Positions 34,413 through 44,744 are shown, counted from the first letter of the stretch. The stretch: DNA of 64,000 nt from Bacteriovoracaceae bacterium (GCA_018649885.1 JABIHA010000126.1:38239-102238), one strand, 5' to 3'. Made by a program: numbers and translations. The notes: generated from the sequence alone by a model not told the origin.

Positions 34413-36242
34413 ATGAAAATATTGTCAATTTTAAGCATATTACTTCTAAGCCTTTCAGTTTCCCAGGCCCAAACTGATATTAGGGGAAACTGTAGTGCTG
34501 ACCGCACCTACTGTGCCTTCTTCTCGCCAGACGACCTTCCAATTGCAGCAGTGAGGGAATACCTAAAAAGTGCTAAAGTCTCTATTAGAATCGCCACCTA
34601 CAATGCCAATGTCACTGACTTCATAGATATTCTCAACAAACAAGCCGAAGCCGGTGTGAAAATAGAATTCCTAGTGGATTACAAACTTTCTTGGAAATCA
34701 AATAAGGTATGGAACTCACTTAGTGAGCACGAAAACCTCATAAGATATAGAGTCCCAGTACTCCGAGGTGGCAATCCTCAAATGCATAACAAAGTGATCA
34801 TCATAGATGGCAAAACAATTCTCATGGGATCTGCCAATTGGACCTACTCAGGACTTATGGCAAATTATGAAAATGTGCTAGCGATCACACGTCCAAGTGT
34901 TGTAAAAAAATTCAATGATGAGCTCGATGAGCTCAGAGAAGTCTCAAAAAAAGCTTGTGAATTATTTTCTAATAAAAACTGCCAAAGTGGAGGCGCTGAT
35001 TGGGATAGTAAATTCCATGAATTTGCTACCAGCGGAAAAGTTCCTGAGAACGCAATTTTATGGACCTCATCAAATTGTTCAACCTTAACCAAAGGATGGG
35101 GCCTTGTGAACAACAAGTCTCAATTTAAGGAAGAGGAAATTAAGTTTTGCTTTAAAGATGGGAGATGGCTTGAACTCGCTAATTTTGCCGCCCAAAATGA
35201 AAGGTATATTGATGGCCAAAAAGTCAGCGATAATCTTGAAAAATTTCTTGAAGAAGACGCTCAAGAGGGACAAAAAGACCGAGTTTACTTTGCTCCAGAA
35301 GACAATATTGAAAAAGTACTACTTGATCAGCTTTCAAAAGCACTGATAACACCTGAAGAAAGCTTTGTTTACATCTCCACTAACTTCATTACCAATAAAA
35401 AGTTTGCAAAAAAAGTAGTTGAGCTATTTGAAAATGGAGTCAGAGTTAAGCTCTTCTTTGATCGCGGACGCTATGAAGACGACAACTTTCAACATGCTAT
35501 ATCAATACTCAAACCACTAGGCTTCACCAACGGCACTGATCGCTCTGATATAGATCTATTGACAATTTTCGACAATAAAATTACTGGTCCCTATGGATCT
35601 AATCACAATAAGATGGCCATAATGAGTACCCCCAGAGAAGGTCTGGCCCTTATTAATGGCTCTGCCAATTGGTCTAATAGCGCTGTCAGAAGAAACGATG
35701 AGAATCTTTTGGTGATAAAAGATGATCAATTAGTGGCCATTTATGCCAAAGAGATAATAAGCCAACTCTATGTTTACAGATACTCACAAAATATTAAGTC
35801 CCCTGGGTTTCAAGATGATCTGGCCTATTTAGAAAGTAAAATCCCGTGTCTTGGAAATATCGTAGGAACTTCATCTCACTGTGAGGGCTGGGCCCCTAAA
35901 AAGAGGGCCACAGCGGTACTTTCGGTCAAAGATGTACCAGCAAGCGCTGAAACGCAAAGAGTTTGGGCATGGGTTCCTCAGTTAAATAACAATAATGGCG
36001 GAGCAGTCGAGCTTTTTACTCACAGAACTTTTGAAGGAAAATGGGTTAGCTCAGTATCTCTTCCTCCCAACTGGAGATTCTCTTTTAAATTCTTCAAAAC
36101 CTCAATCGAGACCGATCCCAACAGTGTGGGCCTTACAGGTGCTTCATGGGAATACGAAGGCATGGGAAACGATAGATGGCTTTCGCTGCCTGCACTTAGC
36201 TTAGAGAAGGTAGGAGATGTCTACACATGGGGCAAGCTATAA
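34413..36242 (+). CDS. Exported phospholipase D-like protein
   Basis: 609 residues with a signal peptide ending SQAQ. It has two PLD-type halves. The first contains a full HKD motif (MHNKVIIIDG) with GSANWTYSG. The second has NHNKMAIMSTP with GSANWSNSAV, where the Asp of HxKx4D is replaced by Ser. The C-terminal 120 residues look like a separate beta-sandwich (VWAWVPQLNN to the end), perhaps a binding module. AGGAGC supports the start. Substrates may be phospholipid or nucleic acid. The stop overlaps the convergent nuclease-like gene. In a predator this could attack prey membranes or DNA. Confidence 0.87.
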   Translation: MKILSILSILLLSLSVSQAQTDIRGNCSADRTYCAFFSPDDLPIAAVREYLKSAKVSIRIATYNANVTDFIDILNKQAEAGVKIEFLVDYKLSWKSNKVWNSLSEHENLIRYRVPVLRGGNPQMHNKVIIIDGKTILMGSANWTYSGLMANYENVLAITRPSVVKKFNDELDELREVSKKACELFSNKNCQSGGADWDSKFHEFATSGKVPENAILWTSSNCSTLTKGWGLVNNKSQFKEEEIKFCFKDGRWLELANFAAQNERYIDGQKVSDNLEKFLEEDAQEGQKDRVYFAPEDNIEKVLLDQLSKALITPEESFVYISTNFITNKKFAKKVVELFENGVRVKLFFDRGRYEDDNFQHAISILKPLGFTNGTDRSDIDLLTIFDNKITGPYGSNHNKMAIMSTPREGLALINGSANWSNSAVRRNDENLLVIKDDQLVAIYAKEIISQLYVYRYSQNIKSPGFQDDLAYLESKIPCLGNIVGTSSHCEGWAPKKRATAVLSVKDVPASAETQRVWAWVPQLNNNNGGAVELFTHRTFEGKWVSSVSLPPNWRFSFKFFKTSIETDPNSVGLTGASWEYEGMGNDRWLSLPALSLEKVGDVYTWGKL

Positions 36243-37523
36243 AGAGAAAGTGGAGACAATAGCTGGGTGGTCTGAATAGGTGCCACTCACTTGAGCCCAG
36301 TCATGATGATTAAAAAAGACGTGAGAGCTAGATGGACTCAGCTCACCTGCATAAAAAACAAAATCAATTCTATTTTTTCGATTACACTGACTTCCACACT
36401 TTGAAGCTCTTCTGGACACTTCAAGTGCTTCTTTAAACTTAAAAATGGAGGCGCCAAATTGTAGCTGAAATTTTTTGAAGTTTGATACAGCGCTGATAAT
36501 TCTATTTTTGGCCTCTTTAGCACTAAATATGGTGGCCCATCTTTTGTAAGATGAGTTATTGAGATTCCACAATTCTTTTTCAAGCTTTTCTAATTTTTTT
36601 TGAAAGAACCCATCTAGTAAGAAAGAATAGTCCGCATGGTTTTTTAACAATATGGGAATAAGTGTCACTTCAGATATTTTGCTAACTGGGCTGTGGTAGA
36701 GTCTGGCATTAAAGTCCCCTGCTATAACCACTCCCCCAAAGTTCTTATTCACCCGATCTGTGCTTACTAATTTTTCCAAGTAAACTCTCAGCGCAAGCGC
36801 TTGCTCAAAGCCTGAGACTTTATGGCCTTGGTGAACATTGGCAGCATAGAAGAATTTATGACTTCCTTTAATTTTGAATTTTAAAAGCTGAAAAAATAGC
36901 TTATCTCCATACTTATTGTAGGAGATATCCATCGATTTATTACTTACCACGGATATTTTTTTCGGGTTTACAACAAAGGCCATGCCCTCGACAACAAGCC
37001 CACCAGGGTAAGGATTGTCGCCAATATTAAAGACGGTTTGAGGAGATCCTTTCACTAGTTTGACAATTTTGCCTCTATTAAATGTATTTTTATCAGTGAC
37101 CCAACCTCGGTTTCCACGGCAAGCAAGGTAGCTTACAAACGAGCCTGTCTTTTTTGCAATGGCCTGGGACTGATTCTCAAATTGCTGAGGATATTTTCCA
37201 TCTTTAAAACTAGAGCAATCTTTTTTTCCTGAGACCGAACCAGAAACCACTTCTTGCAAAAAAACTAAATCTACCCTTTGATCTAAAATCCAACGGGCAA
37301 TATACTTATTTCTTAAAATCGAGCCGTTGATTAACTCTTTTGGAGTGAAGTAAAATAAGTTGGATGGAGCGAGAGATAATTTACCACTAGCATCTTGAAA
37401 ATATCTCTGGCCTTGGTTTGTAGGATGTAGGCCGTGTAAATTGAAAGTTGCCACTTTGAATTCAGTGGCAAAAAGATTAAATATTAATAAAAACAGTAAA
37501 ATAGCAATCCATGCTTTTTTCAC
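36237..37523 (-). CDS. Exported endonuclease/exonuclease/phosphatase family protein
   Basis: 428 residues. A GTG start at 37523 with AAGG six bases upstream gives a clean signal peptide (MKKAWIAILLFLLIFNLFA). The EEP catalytic motifs are present in order: ATFNLHG, FLQEVV (metal-binding Glu), GDFNAR, and the terminal YSDHPAIVS with the catalytic Asp-His. Possible activities are DNase I-like or sphingomyelinase-like hydrolysis outside the cytoplasm. It begins eight bases after the stop of the Cys-rich gene, so they form an operon. The frame extends to 37589 but that would overlap its neighbour. Confidence 0.87.
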   Translation of the reverse strand: MKKAWIAILLFLLIFNLFATEFKVATFNLHGLHPTNQGQRYFQDASGKLSLAPSNLFYFTPKELINGSILRNKYIARWILDQRVDLVFLQEVVSGSVSGKKDCSSFKDGKYPQQFENQSQAIAKKTGSFVSYLACRGNRGWVTDKNTFNRGKIVKLVKGSPQTVFNIGDNPYPGGLVVEGMAFVVNPKKISVVSNKSMDISYNKYGDKLFFQLLKFKIKGSHKFFYAANVHQGHKVSGFEQALALRVYLEKLVSTDRVNKNFGGVVIAGDFNARLYHSPVSKISEVTLIPILLKNHADYSFLLDGFFQKKLEKLEKELWNLNNSSYKRWATIFSAKEAKNRIISAVSNFKKFQLQFGASIFKFKEALEVSRRASKCGSQCNRKNRIDFVFYAGELSPSSSHVFFNHHDWAQVSGTYSDHPAIVSTFSL

Positions 37524-37531
37524 TAGAAACC

Positions 37532-38068
37532 TTACCTTCTTCGCATTCGCTTTTGAAGATCCATCATCTTCTTTTGGAATTCCATGCAAGCGCTTGAAGC
37601 TTTTCCGTCTGTGGCCATTTTTTTCATACAGCCTCGAAGCTCTTTTCCCTCAAGTCCTGAGCAGTGTTTTTCTCTATCGCCCTGGCAAGCTGCGATTCCG
37701 TCTTTTTTGGCATTTAAAATTTCTTTGCATCCAGGAGAAATTTCATCAATATGCTTTTGCAAACATTCCTTGCCTGCCCTTCTAGCTCCTGCACAGAATT
37801 TTTCAATGTCGTCCATACAAGGATTCGCTTGTCTTCTTTGATCCAGCCATCCTTTACACTCAGGACTAACCTTCCCCTCACTTTCAAGTTTTTTAAGGCA
37901 TTTAGTGACATGGCCTCGCTCTTTTTTACCCGTGGTCTTAGACATACAGTGCTGCTGCATTTCTACCATACAAGGATTAATTTTTTTCATCATAGCAAGT
38001 CTCTCAGCACTTTGAGAGTAAACCTGCTGACTGAGAGAGACCAATAAAAATAGAGCTATTAACTTCAT
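37532..38068 (-). CDS. Exported Cys-rich (GLG1-like) repeat protein
   Basis: 178 residues with a signal peptide ending VYS. The mature protein has three consecutive modules of the cysteine-rich GLG1/FGFR-binding type (PF00839 pattern): PC-x-VEMQQHC, PC-x-DDIEKFC and AC-x-GDREKHC, each followed by a C-L or C-M helix and an xxPxC or xxAC end. The C-terminus is rich in Met, Lys and Arg. Disulfide-bonded helical hairpins are expected, likely for protein or carbohydrate binding. It precedes the exported EEP enzyme in an operon. Confidence 0.85.
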   Translation of the reverse strand: MKLIALFLLVSLSQQVYSQSAERLAMMKKINPCMVEMQQHCMSKTTGKKERGHVTKCLKKLESEGKVSPECKGWLDQRRQANPCMDDIEKFCAGARRAGKECLQKHIDEISPGCKEILNAKKDGIAACQGDREKHCSGLEGKELRGCMKKMATDGKASSACMEFQKKMMDLQKRMRRR

Positions 38069-38112
38069 ACGATTACCTAAAAAAAAGGGGGCCCCATGAC
38101 CCCCGTATTGTC

Positions 38113-38634
38113 TTATTTTAAATCAAATTCAAATCTTCTGCCTCTACTTTTTACTTTGTAGTCATGCTTACTTGAGATCACCTTTGCTTCATAGTCCAGG
38201 TCTGCTCTTTTAAAACGTTCTTGATCAATAGTGATTTCAAAAGTTTCAACTTCAACCTTACTTAACATGGCCGCATCTTTAAAGTTAAGTTTGATACTTT
38301 TTTGAACAGTAAGAACTTTTTCAGCGTATCTCATGCAGTATCTTTCATATGATCTATAACGATCGTAATCTGAATATCTTGGGTAGTGATCTGGAAATGG
38401 GTTGCCTCTCATAACCCATCTCATACAAACTAGTCCTTTATATTTATGAGAAAATTTAACTTTTACTTTCGCAGGAGTTGCCGCTGTTCTTGTAAGCATT
38501 AAAGTTTCTTGCAAACGCATCCCTCTAGCTTGAGTTAACTCACCTAGATTCATTTTTTTATCATTAAGTTTCAAATCAACTGATGCCTGAGCACCAAAGG
38601 CCAGCAAAAGTGCCAAGACCATTACAAATTTCAT
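38113..38634 (-). CDS. Exported basic protein with Tyr/Arg-rich centre
   Basis: 173 residues with a signal peptide ending AQA. It is predicted beta-rich, with a central loop packed with Tyr, Arg and Asp (YPRYSDYDRYRSYERYC, about residues 88-104) between two cysteines, which may be disulfide-linked. GGAGGAGC precedes the start. It is upstream of the Cys-rich/EEP operon by 44 bases and may belong to it. No family recognised. Confidence 0.75.
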   Translation of the reverse strand: MKFVMVLALLLAFGAQASVDLKLNDKKMNLGELTQARGMRLQETLMLTRTAATPAKVKVKFSHKYKGLVCMRWVMRGNPFPDHYPRYSDYDRYRSYERYCMRYAEKVLTVQKSIKLNFKDAAMLSKVEVETFEITIDQERFKRADLDYEAKVISSKHDYKVKSRGRRFEFDLK

Positions 38635-38779
38635 AGCTCCTCCTCGAAGACTGAGTAAAAATATAGAGCTTTGATCATGGCCTTAAAATTTTGGCCTATA
38701 AAGACACTATGAAGCATACTTACCCCATTCCTGGCGCGTAGCTCTACCAATTGTGTCTGTCCTTTAATACACTTATTCC

Positions 38780-40648
38780 ATGAAAAAAATATTCCTACTC
38801 ATTATGCTTTCTGGTGTTATTGGCTGTAGCTCAAAAAATGGTGATGCTGATAAAAGCCGGATTATCATTAATTTGAATAAGTCGACAAACCCTGAGGCCC
38901 AGAGCTTTACCGCCGGTGGTGGACCATGGGGCTTGGCCGACCCTAGCTCCATGTCTGAAATAAATTGTGTTGCTATTTTTATTGGGCGAAATGGAGGAGG
39001 AAATGACGGAAGCTGTACTAACAGTAGTGACGTCACTGAGATTGAAGTTTTCGAAATCCTCGGACCCTATAGTTTCTCAGGTCCGACCCTGACCATTGAT
39101 GAGAAAATCGAAGCTGAAGACAATCTTAACTTTTATCTTATGGGCCAAAAGTCTACTGGAAGCTGCCCGGCCAGCTACTTCGGACTTACTCCGGCCCAAC
39201 TTGTAACTCTTTCTGCCCCCTATGTCTTTGGCTCTACAACTCAGAGTCTGACCGCTGGGGAGTCCACCACTATCAACTTGTCCGGAGCCTTTGCAGGCTC
39301 AACACGAATCAATAATTGCACAGGTGCTCTCTTTGGAAGTAATTACGACTCAATATGTGACCTCTATCCTAATGTTACTCACTTTGCTGATATCGACATG
39401 GGCATTAACGATTATTTGATTTGCAACTCAGACCAATTAGAATCTATTGGCATCGATGGAACTGCACTATCGGCAAATTTTGAATTGGCCCAAGACATAG
39501 TCTATCCAGCTGGCCCCCACACACCAATTGGATCAGCAGGAGCCCCTTTTACAGGAAATTTTGAGGGAGGAGACCACAGTATTTCAGGATTTACTACCGC
39601 CAACTCCGCACTTTCTCATGTAGGATTTTTCTCCCATACAGATGGTGCAAATATTCAAAACCTTCACCTAATAAATGCACAAGTTTATGGCAGCGACTAT
39701 GTAGGAATTCTTATCGGTCACGCAGAAAATGGAAGCAATATATATAATGTGAGGGCCGAAGGAACCGTCACTGGCGTAAGTAGTAGTGGATCAATTGGCG
39801 GCCTAATTGGAAGCTTGGGAGACCCTGGTACTAGTTTAGATAGTTGCAGTTCATCAGCTGATATCACCCTCGATGCTAATGGTAGAGGAGGCTCCCTTGT
39901 TGGAATTGTTGAATTCAGCGCCAGTGTTTCCAACTGTAATGCATCGGGCAGTGTAACAGGAGCAGGGAATGCAAACCGAAGCCTTGGAGGACTTATAGGT
40001 CGGCTAGATGATTCTTTTGTTTCCTATACTTATTCTACTGGAGCAGTCAACGATGGCAATATAAGTACTGCCAACCTTTATGCTGGAGGACTAGTAGGAG
40101 AAGTTATTGCCTCTAGTACATTTAGCTCGTTCGTTTCATCATCTTTTAGTACCGGAGCTGTCACCACTATTAGCTCTGGAGCTCAGAGCTCAACGGGTGG
40201 ATTAGTCGGGATTATGGATGGTACTGCAGGAGGAAGCGCTGGTGTTGACAGCAGTTATTCAACTAGCACCGTTACAAGTAGTACTGGAGATGCCTCTTCT
40301 GCTGTTGGCGGTCTTGTGGGCGAATGTAACACGGCCACGATTTCGGAGTCATTTAGCATTGGTAATGTCATATCCAATGGAAACCTTTCTGAAAATGCGT
40401 CTCTTTTTCTAGGCCTAGACGTTTCAATTTCATGTGCAATTTCTGATGGGGAGTTCTACACAAGTGCAACTTGCACCAACTGCCCAACGGGTTCATATAT
40501 TCAGCCAAACGGTCAAGCAACTACCGGTTACTTTTTCAGCTCATTTGTTAGACCGATGTCCGGAGCCAGTTGGGATTTTTCCAGTGTATGGTATGGAGAC
40601 ATTGGTACTTTTCCCACACTGCGATCTGCAAGTTCTACCTATGATTAA
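38780..40648 (+). CDS. GLUG-repeat lipoprotein
   Basis: 622 residues. The lipobox GVIGC at residues 12-16 predicts a lipid-anchored surface or periplasmic protein. The first 170 residues are a separate domain with several cysteines. From about residue 200 a right-handed beta-helix-like region carries GLUG-type units with the core (V/I)GGL(I/V)G, e.g. SIGGLIGSLG, SLGGLIGRLD, YAGGLVGEV, STGGLVGIM and AVGGLVGEC. GLUG proteins are often adhesins or peptidase-associated surface proteins. It is convergent with ptsI. Codon use has more Ser, Thr and Gly than the neighbours because of the repeat region. Confidence 0.85.
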   Translation: MKKIFLLIMLSGVIGCSSKNGDADKSRIIINLNKSTNPEAQSFTAGGGPWGLADPSSMSEINCVAIFIGRNGGGNDGSCTNSSDVTEIEVFEILGPYSFSGPTLTIDEKIEAEDNLNFYLMGQKSTGSCPASYFGLTPAQLVTLSAPYVFGSTTQSLTAGESTTINLSGAFAGSTRINNCTGALFGSNYDSICDLYPNVTHFADIDMGINDYLICNSDQLESIGIDGTALSANFELAQDIVYPAGPHTPIGSAGAPFTGNFEGGDHSISGFTTANSALSHVGFFSHTDGANIQNLHLINAQVYGSDYVGILIGHAENGSNIYNVRAEGTVTGVSSSGSIGGLIGSLGDPGTSLDSCSSSADITLDANGRGGSLVGIVEFSASVSNCNASGSVTGAGNANRSLGGLIGRLDDSFVSYTYSTGAVNDGNISTANLYAGGLVGEVIASSTFSSFVSSSFSTGAVTTISSGAQSSTGGLVGIMDGTAGGSAGVDSSYSTSTVTSSTGDASSAVGGLVGECNTATISESFSIGNVISNGNLSENASLFLGLDVSISCAISDGEFYTSATCTNCPTGSYIQPNGQATTGYFFSSFVRPMSGASWDFSSVWYGDIGTFPTLRSASSTYD

Positions 40649-40661
40649 AACTGAGATAAAT

Positions 40662-42356
40662 TTATTTTAGAAAGTTTTCCACTTCTTTTGCACAGCCTAG
40701 CTGTAGAACGCGCTCAAGTTGCTTCTGGCACTGAGAGTAATGTAATTCTCTAATCAAGGCCCGAGTGGAAAGAGTATCACTTGGAGTTACCGACAATTCA
40801 TCGATGCCCATTCCCACCCAAAGGGGTACCAACTCTTTTTGACAAGCGGCTTCTCCGCACATCCCAACCCAAATGCCGGCTTCGTGGGCATTTTGAATGA
40901 CTAGGTTAATGAGTCTTAAAATCGCTGGATTATAAGGTGTGTAGAGATTCATCAGTTTTTGGTTCATGCGATCTACTGCTACCGTATACTGAATCAAATC
41001 ATTAGTTCCAATACTCATAAAGTCTACGTGTTTTGCCAATATATCTGACTCAATTGCAGCAGATGGAACTTCTATCATCATTCCAAATTCATAATCTTTT
41101 GAAAATTCAGTCCCCTCACCTTCAAGCTCTCTTTCACACTCACTAAATAATTCTTTAACCTGTAATACTTCTTCAAGACATGAAATCATGGGAACCATTA
41201 TTTTTAGGTTACCATTCACCCCGGCCCTTAAAAGAGCTCTCAGTTGTGTTTTAAATAATTGACTATTTTCGAGACAAAGCCTTACCCCTCGGACTCCCAA
41301 AAAAGGATTTTCTTCTTTTTCAAGATTTAGATAATCGACTTGTTTGTCTCCACCAATATCGAGAGTTCTTATGACCACTGGCTTGGGAGACAAGGAAGAC
41401 AAAACTTCACTATAAACGCTAAATTGTTCCTGCTCGCTAGGTGCAGTATCAGTATTCATAAAAAGAAATTCTGTTCTAAAAAGGCCCACTCCCTCAGAGT
41501 CATTTTCAACAACAAAACTGACATCAGTGGTAGAGCGTATATTTGAAGCCAGTTCGATTTTTTTAGAATCGAGGGTCACTGTCTCAAGACCATGGTATTT
41601 TTTTAAAAGATCTTTATTCTTGCGGTAGTCAATTTTCTTTTCTTCAAACTCTTTGATGACTGTCTCATCAGGATTGACATAAACCTCGGCAAAATCACCA
41701 TCAAAGACCAACAAATCACCAGTCGTGACACTTGAAGAAATATTTCCAAGACCAACCACTGCTGGAATTTCTAAAGTTCTAGCAATAATAGCGCTATGAG
41801 AAGTTCTTCCCCCAATATCTGTTAAAAAGCCAACCACTTTAGATCTGTCCATAACAGCTGTTTCTGAGGGAGTGATATCCCCCGCAACTAAAATGACTTC
41901 GTCTTCTAGTGTAGACAAATCACACAAGGGAATTCCCAACATATTTTTGAGAACCCTTTGAGAAATATCTTTAACGTCAGCACTTCTGGCCCTCATATAT
42001 TCATCATCCATCGATTCAAAAACAGCGATGAACTGGTCCGTGACTTCTTGGTAAGCAAATTCACTGGAGTATTTATGCTCTAAAATAAGAGTTTTTGTTT
42101 GATCTAATACTTCAATGTCTTCAAGTAGCATTTGGTGAGATTCAAAAATTAAGGCGTGATCCTCACCTAAGTTGATTTTAGATTTTTCAGCAATTTTTTG
42201 GAGTTGATCTTTAGAGCAAGCGATAGCACTTTCAAGCCTACTAAGTTGAAGATTTGATGAATCCACCGTGAGTCTTTCAACCCTAACAGGTGAATTGTTG
42301 ATAACTAAGGCACGACCAATGGCCACGCCCGGTGATGCTTTGTGCCCTTTAAGCAT
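40662..42356 (-). CDS. ptsI: PTS enzyme I
   Basis: 564-residue cytosolic phosphotransferase that takes phosphate from PEP and passes it to HPr. The phospho-accepting His lies in GGRTSHSAIIARTLEIPAVVG. The C-terminal PEP-binding barrel is recognised by GVGLFRTEFLFMNTD, IGTNDLIQYTVAVDRMN and CGEAACQKELVP. The length is normal. It follows ptsH by 16 bases and is surely cotranscribed. Its 3' end faces the GLUG lipoprotein gene, leaving only 13 bases between stops. Confidence 0.95.
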   Translation of the reverse strand: MLKGHKASPGVAIGRALVINNSPVRVERLTVDSSNLQLSRLESAIACSKDQLQKIAEKSKINLGEDHALIFESHQMLLEDIEVLDQTKTLILEHKYSSEFAYQEVTDQFIAVFESMDDEYMRARSADVKDISQRVLKNMLGIPLCDLSTLEDEVILVAGDITPSETAVMDRSKVVGFLTDIGGRTSHSAIIARTLEIPAVVGLGNISSSVTTGDLLVFDGDFAEVYVNPDETVIKEFEEKKIDYRKNKDLLKKYHGLETVTLDSKKIELASNIRSTTDVSFVVENDSEGVGLFRTEFLFMNTDTAPSEQEQFSVYSEVLSSLSPKPVVIRTLDIGGDKQVDYLNLEKEENPFLGVRGVRLCLENSQLFKTQLRALLRAGVNGNLKIMVPMISCLEEVLQVKELFSECERELEGEGTEFSKDYEFGMMIEVPSAAIESDILAKHVDFMSIGTNDLIQYTVAVDRMNQKLMNLYTPYNPAILRLINLVIQNAHEAGIWVGMCGEAACQKELVPLWVGMGIDELSVTPSDTLSTRALIRELHYSQCQKQLERVLQLGCAKEVENFLK

Positions 42357-42372
42357 GTCTCACTCCCCGTTT

Positions 42373-42627
42373 TTATTTTTGATCTATTATAAAGGCCTCA
42401 AGAGCTTCGAGTGCATTTTGTTCATCATCACCCGTTGCCGTCAAAGTAATTTCAGTATTTTTTGTAATTCCCATACTCATGACACTCATGACTGACTTGG
42501 CATTACCCTTTTTTCCACCGGCCGCGATAGTGATGTCAGAATTAAACTTTGTTGCTTCGCGCACAAAAAGAGCAGCAGGTCTTGCATGAAGCCCCGTTTC
42601 ATTTTTTATCTCAATTACTTTTTCCAT
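42373..42627 (-). CDS. ptsH: Phosphocarrier protein HPr
   Basis: 84 residues. H14 in TGLHARPA is the phosphorylation site used by enzyme I. S45 in NAKSVMSVMSMG matches the regulatory serine of HPr proteins phosphorylated by HPr kinase, although no kinase gene is seen here. It is first in the ptsHI operon, divergent from the EII gene across about 175 bases, so promoters for both units lie in that gap. Confidence 0.95.
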   Translation of the reverse strand: MEKVIEIKNETGLHARPAALFVREATKFNSDITIAAGGKKGNAKSVMSVMSMGITKNTEITLTATGDDEQNALEALEAFIIDQK

Positions 42628-42801
42628 AATTTAATAAATCCTTAAATAAAAAATTTCACACCTTGCGCCACTCTAACCCTAAAAAGCCCCATCGCCAAAG
42701 GCAAAGTACACAATTTTTTAGATTTTGCTGCTTTAGCGTTGGCCACAAAATTCCCTTTTAGGTATAGCTTGGGGCACATCTAAAATATCGGAGTTATTAA
42801 T

Positions 42802-44700
42802 ATGGGAAAACAATTATTTGGGCTACTGCAAAAGATTGGGAAATCTTTAATGCTGCCCGTATCAGTATTACCTGTTGCAGGTATCTTACTTGGGGTTGGC
42901 GCAGCAAATTTTGGTTGGATGCCCCCAATCGTCTCAAACATCATGGCCCAGTCAGGCGGAGCTATATTTTCCAACCTGGCCTTAATCTTTGCCATTGGTG
43001 TAGCACTTGGACTCACAGAAAATGATGGAGTTGCCTCTCTAGCAGCAGTTGTCGGCTACGTTGTTCTCCTAGGCACCATGGGTGTTATGGCCTCAGGTGT
43101 TTTTGGACTTGAAACCAAAACCATAATGGGAATTAAAACCTTGGAAACGGGAGTTTTCGGAGGGATCCTGATAGGTTCAGCTGCGGGATTTTTGTTTAAT
43201 AAATTCTATCGTATATCTCTGCCACCATACCTAGGTTTTTTTGCTGGCAAAAGATTTGTTCCTATCATTACAAGTTTTGCGGCCATAGCCATGGGAATTG
43301 CCCTATCAGTAGTATGGCCTCCAATCCAATCTGGAATTGATTCTTTTTCTCATTGGGCAACTGCTGGAAACCCAACTCTTATGAGTTTTGTCTACGGTGT
43401 AGGAGAAAGAAGCCTTATTCCTTTTGGACTTCACCATATATGGAATGTTCCCTTCTTTTTTGAGATTGGCTCATTTGCCAACTCAGCTGGAGAAGTTGTT
43501 CACGGTGATATCACCCGATTTTTTGCAGGTGATAAAACTGCTGGATTTTTAGGCGGAGCCTTTTTGTTTAAAATGTTTGGTCTTCCAGCTGCGGCACTTG
43601 CCATCTGGCATTCAGCAAAACCTGAAAATAAAAAGGCCGTCGGTGGAGTGATGATTTCAGCTGCTCTCACTTCTTTTTTAACAGGAATTACAGAGCCAAT
43701 TGAATTTGCCTTCTTGTTTGTGGCACCACTTCTCTACGCCATTCACGCCCTTCTAGCAGGTGCTAGTTTTGTCCTGTTTGACTTACTAGGTGCTAAACTG
43801 GGAACGACTTTTTCTCATGGATTAATCGACTTTGTTCTCTACTGGAAACTGAGCACTAAGCCATGGCTTGTTCTAATCTTTGGACCAATGTACGCAGCTC
43901 TCTACTACGGCATCTTTAGAGTGATGATAGCCAAATTTAACTTTCTCACTCCTGGTCGTGAAGATAAGGTTGAAGCAATTACACTCAAACCAGATCAAAT
44001 CGGAGGCGAGCTAGTTGCTGCCTTCGGTGGTGCCAGCAATATCGAAAGCCTAGACGCTTGTATCACTAGGCTTAGAATCACACTTGTAGATCTTTCTAAA
44101 GCCGATAAGGAGCGCATTAAAGCACTTGGTGCAACAGGTGTACTAGTTATTGGAAATAGCATGCAGGCCATTTTCGGGACCCTTTCAGATAACTTAAAGA
44201 CCCAAATGAAAATCTACATGGACCACCAAATTAACAAACCTGCCACTTCTGAAATAGTAGTCCACGCTCCCATGGCCGGACAAATCCTATCCCTAGAAGA
44301 AGTTCCAGATGAAGTTTTCTCTAGCAAAATGATGGGGGAAGGCTTTGCAGTTAAACCTACGGACGGCGAAGTGAGATCTCCAGTTACAGGAGTCGTAGCT
44401 CACGTATTCCCTACAAAACACGCCATAGGCCTTATCGCCACAGATGGTACTGAAGTTTTAGTCCACTTTGGTATTGATAGTGTTAAATTAAAAGGTGAAG
44501 GAATTACGACCTACGTAAAAGAAGGCCAAGATGTGAAAGCAGGAGATCGTCTCTTAAGTGTTGATCTCAGCGCCATCGAAAGTAAAATTCCTTCAACTGT
44601 GACTCCCATCATTTTTACAAACCTTCCTGCAGGTAAAAAATTCTCACTTAATAAAAAGAATGTGGATATTAATCAATCTGATTTTTTAACTTGGCAATAA
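42802..44700 (+). CDS. PTS EIICBA, glucose/N-acetylglucosamine type
   Basis: 632-residue sugar permease with fused domains. EIIC (about 1-385): eight to ten membrane segments with [20 protein letters not shown] and [16 protein letters not shown] (about 390-475): the phospho-cysteine is in [14 protein letters not shown] (about 485-632): [13 protein letters not shown] and the active His in [16 protein letters not shown]. The order C-B-A and the motifs match NagE/PtsG-type transporters; GlcNAc fits prey peptidoglycan as a source but glucose is not excluded. A strong terminator follows. Confidence 0.92.
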   Translation: MGKQLFGLLQKIGKSLMLPVSVLPVAGILLGVGAANFGWMPPIVSNIMAQSGGAIFSNLALIFAIGVALGLTENDGVASLAAVVGYVVLLGTMGVMASGVFGLETKTIMGIKTLETGVFGGILIGSAAGFLFNKFYRISLPPYLGFFAGKRFVPIITSFAAIAMGIALSVVWPPIQSGIDSFSHWATAGNPTLMSFVYGVGERSLIPFGLHHIWNVPFFFEIGSFANSAGEVVHGDITRFFAGDKTAGFLGGAFLFKMFGLPAAALAIWHSAKPENKKAVGGVMISAALTSFLTGITEPIEFAFLFVAPLLYAIHALLAGASFVLFDLLGAKLGTTFSHGLIDFVLYWKLSTKPWLVLIFGPMYAALYYGIFRVMIAKFNFLTPGREDKVEAITLKPDQIGGELVAAFGGASNIESLDACITRLRITLVDLSKADKERIKALGATGVLVIGNSMQAIFGTLSDNLKTQMKIYMDHQINKPATSEIVVHAPMAGQILSLEEVPDEVFSSKMMGEGFAVKPTDGEVRSPVTGVVAHVFPTKHAIGLIATDGTEVLVHFGIDSVKLKGEGITTYVKEGQDVKAGDRLLSVDLSAIESKIPSTVTPIIFTNLPAGKKFSLNKKNVDINQSDFLTWQ

Positions 44701-44712
44701 AAGAAGCAAGCT

Positions 44713-44744
44713 GAGCGTCTATTTCAATAGGCGCTCTTTTTTTT
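44713..44744 (+). terminator. Intrinsic terminator of the EII gene
   Basis: Arms GAGCGTCTAT/ATAGGCGCTC (one G-U pair) with a short loop, directly followed by eight T residues. This is the clearest rho-independent terminator in the window. It ends just before the stop of the convergent gpsA. Confidence 0.92.
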
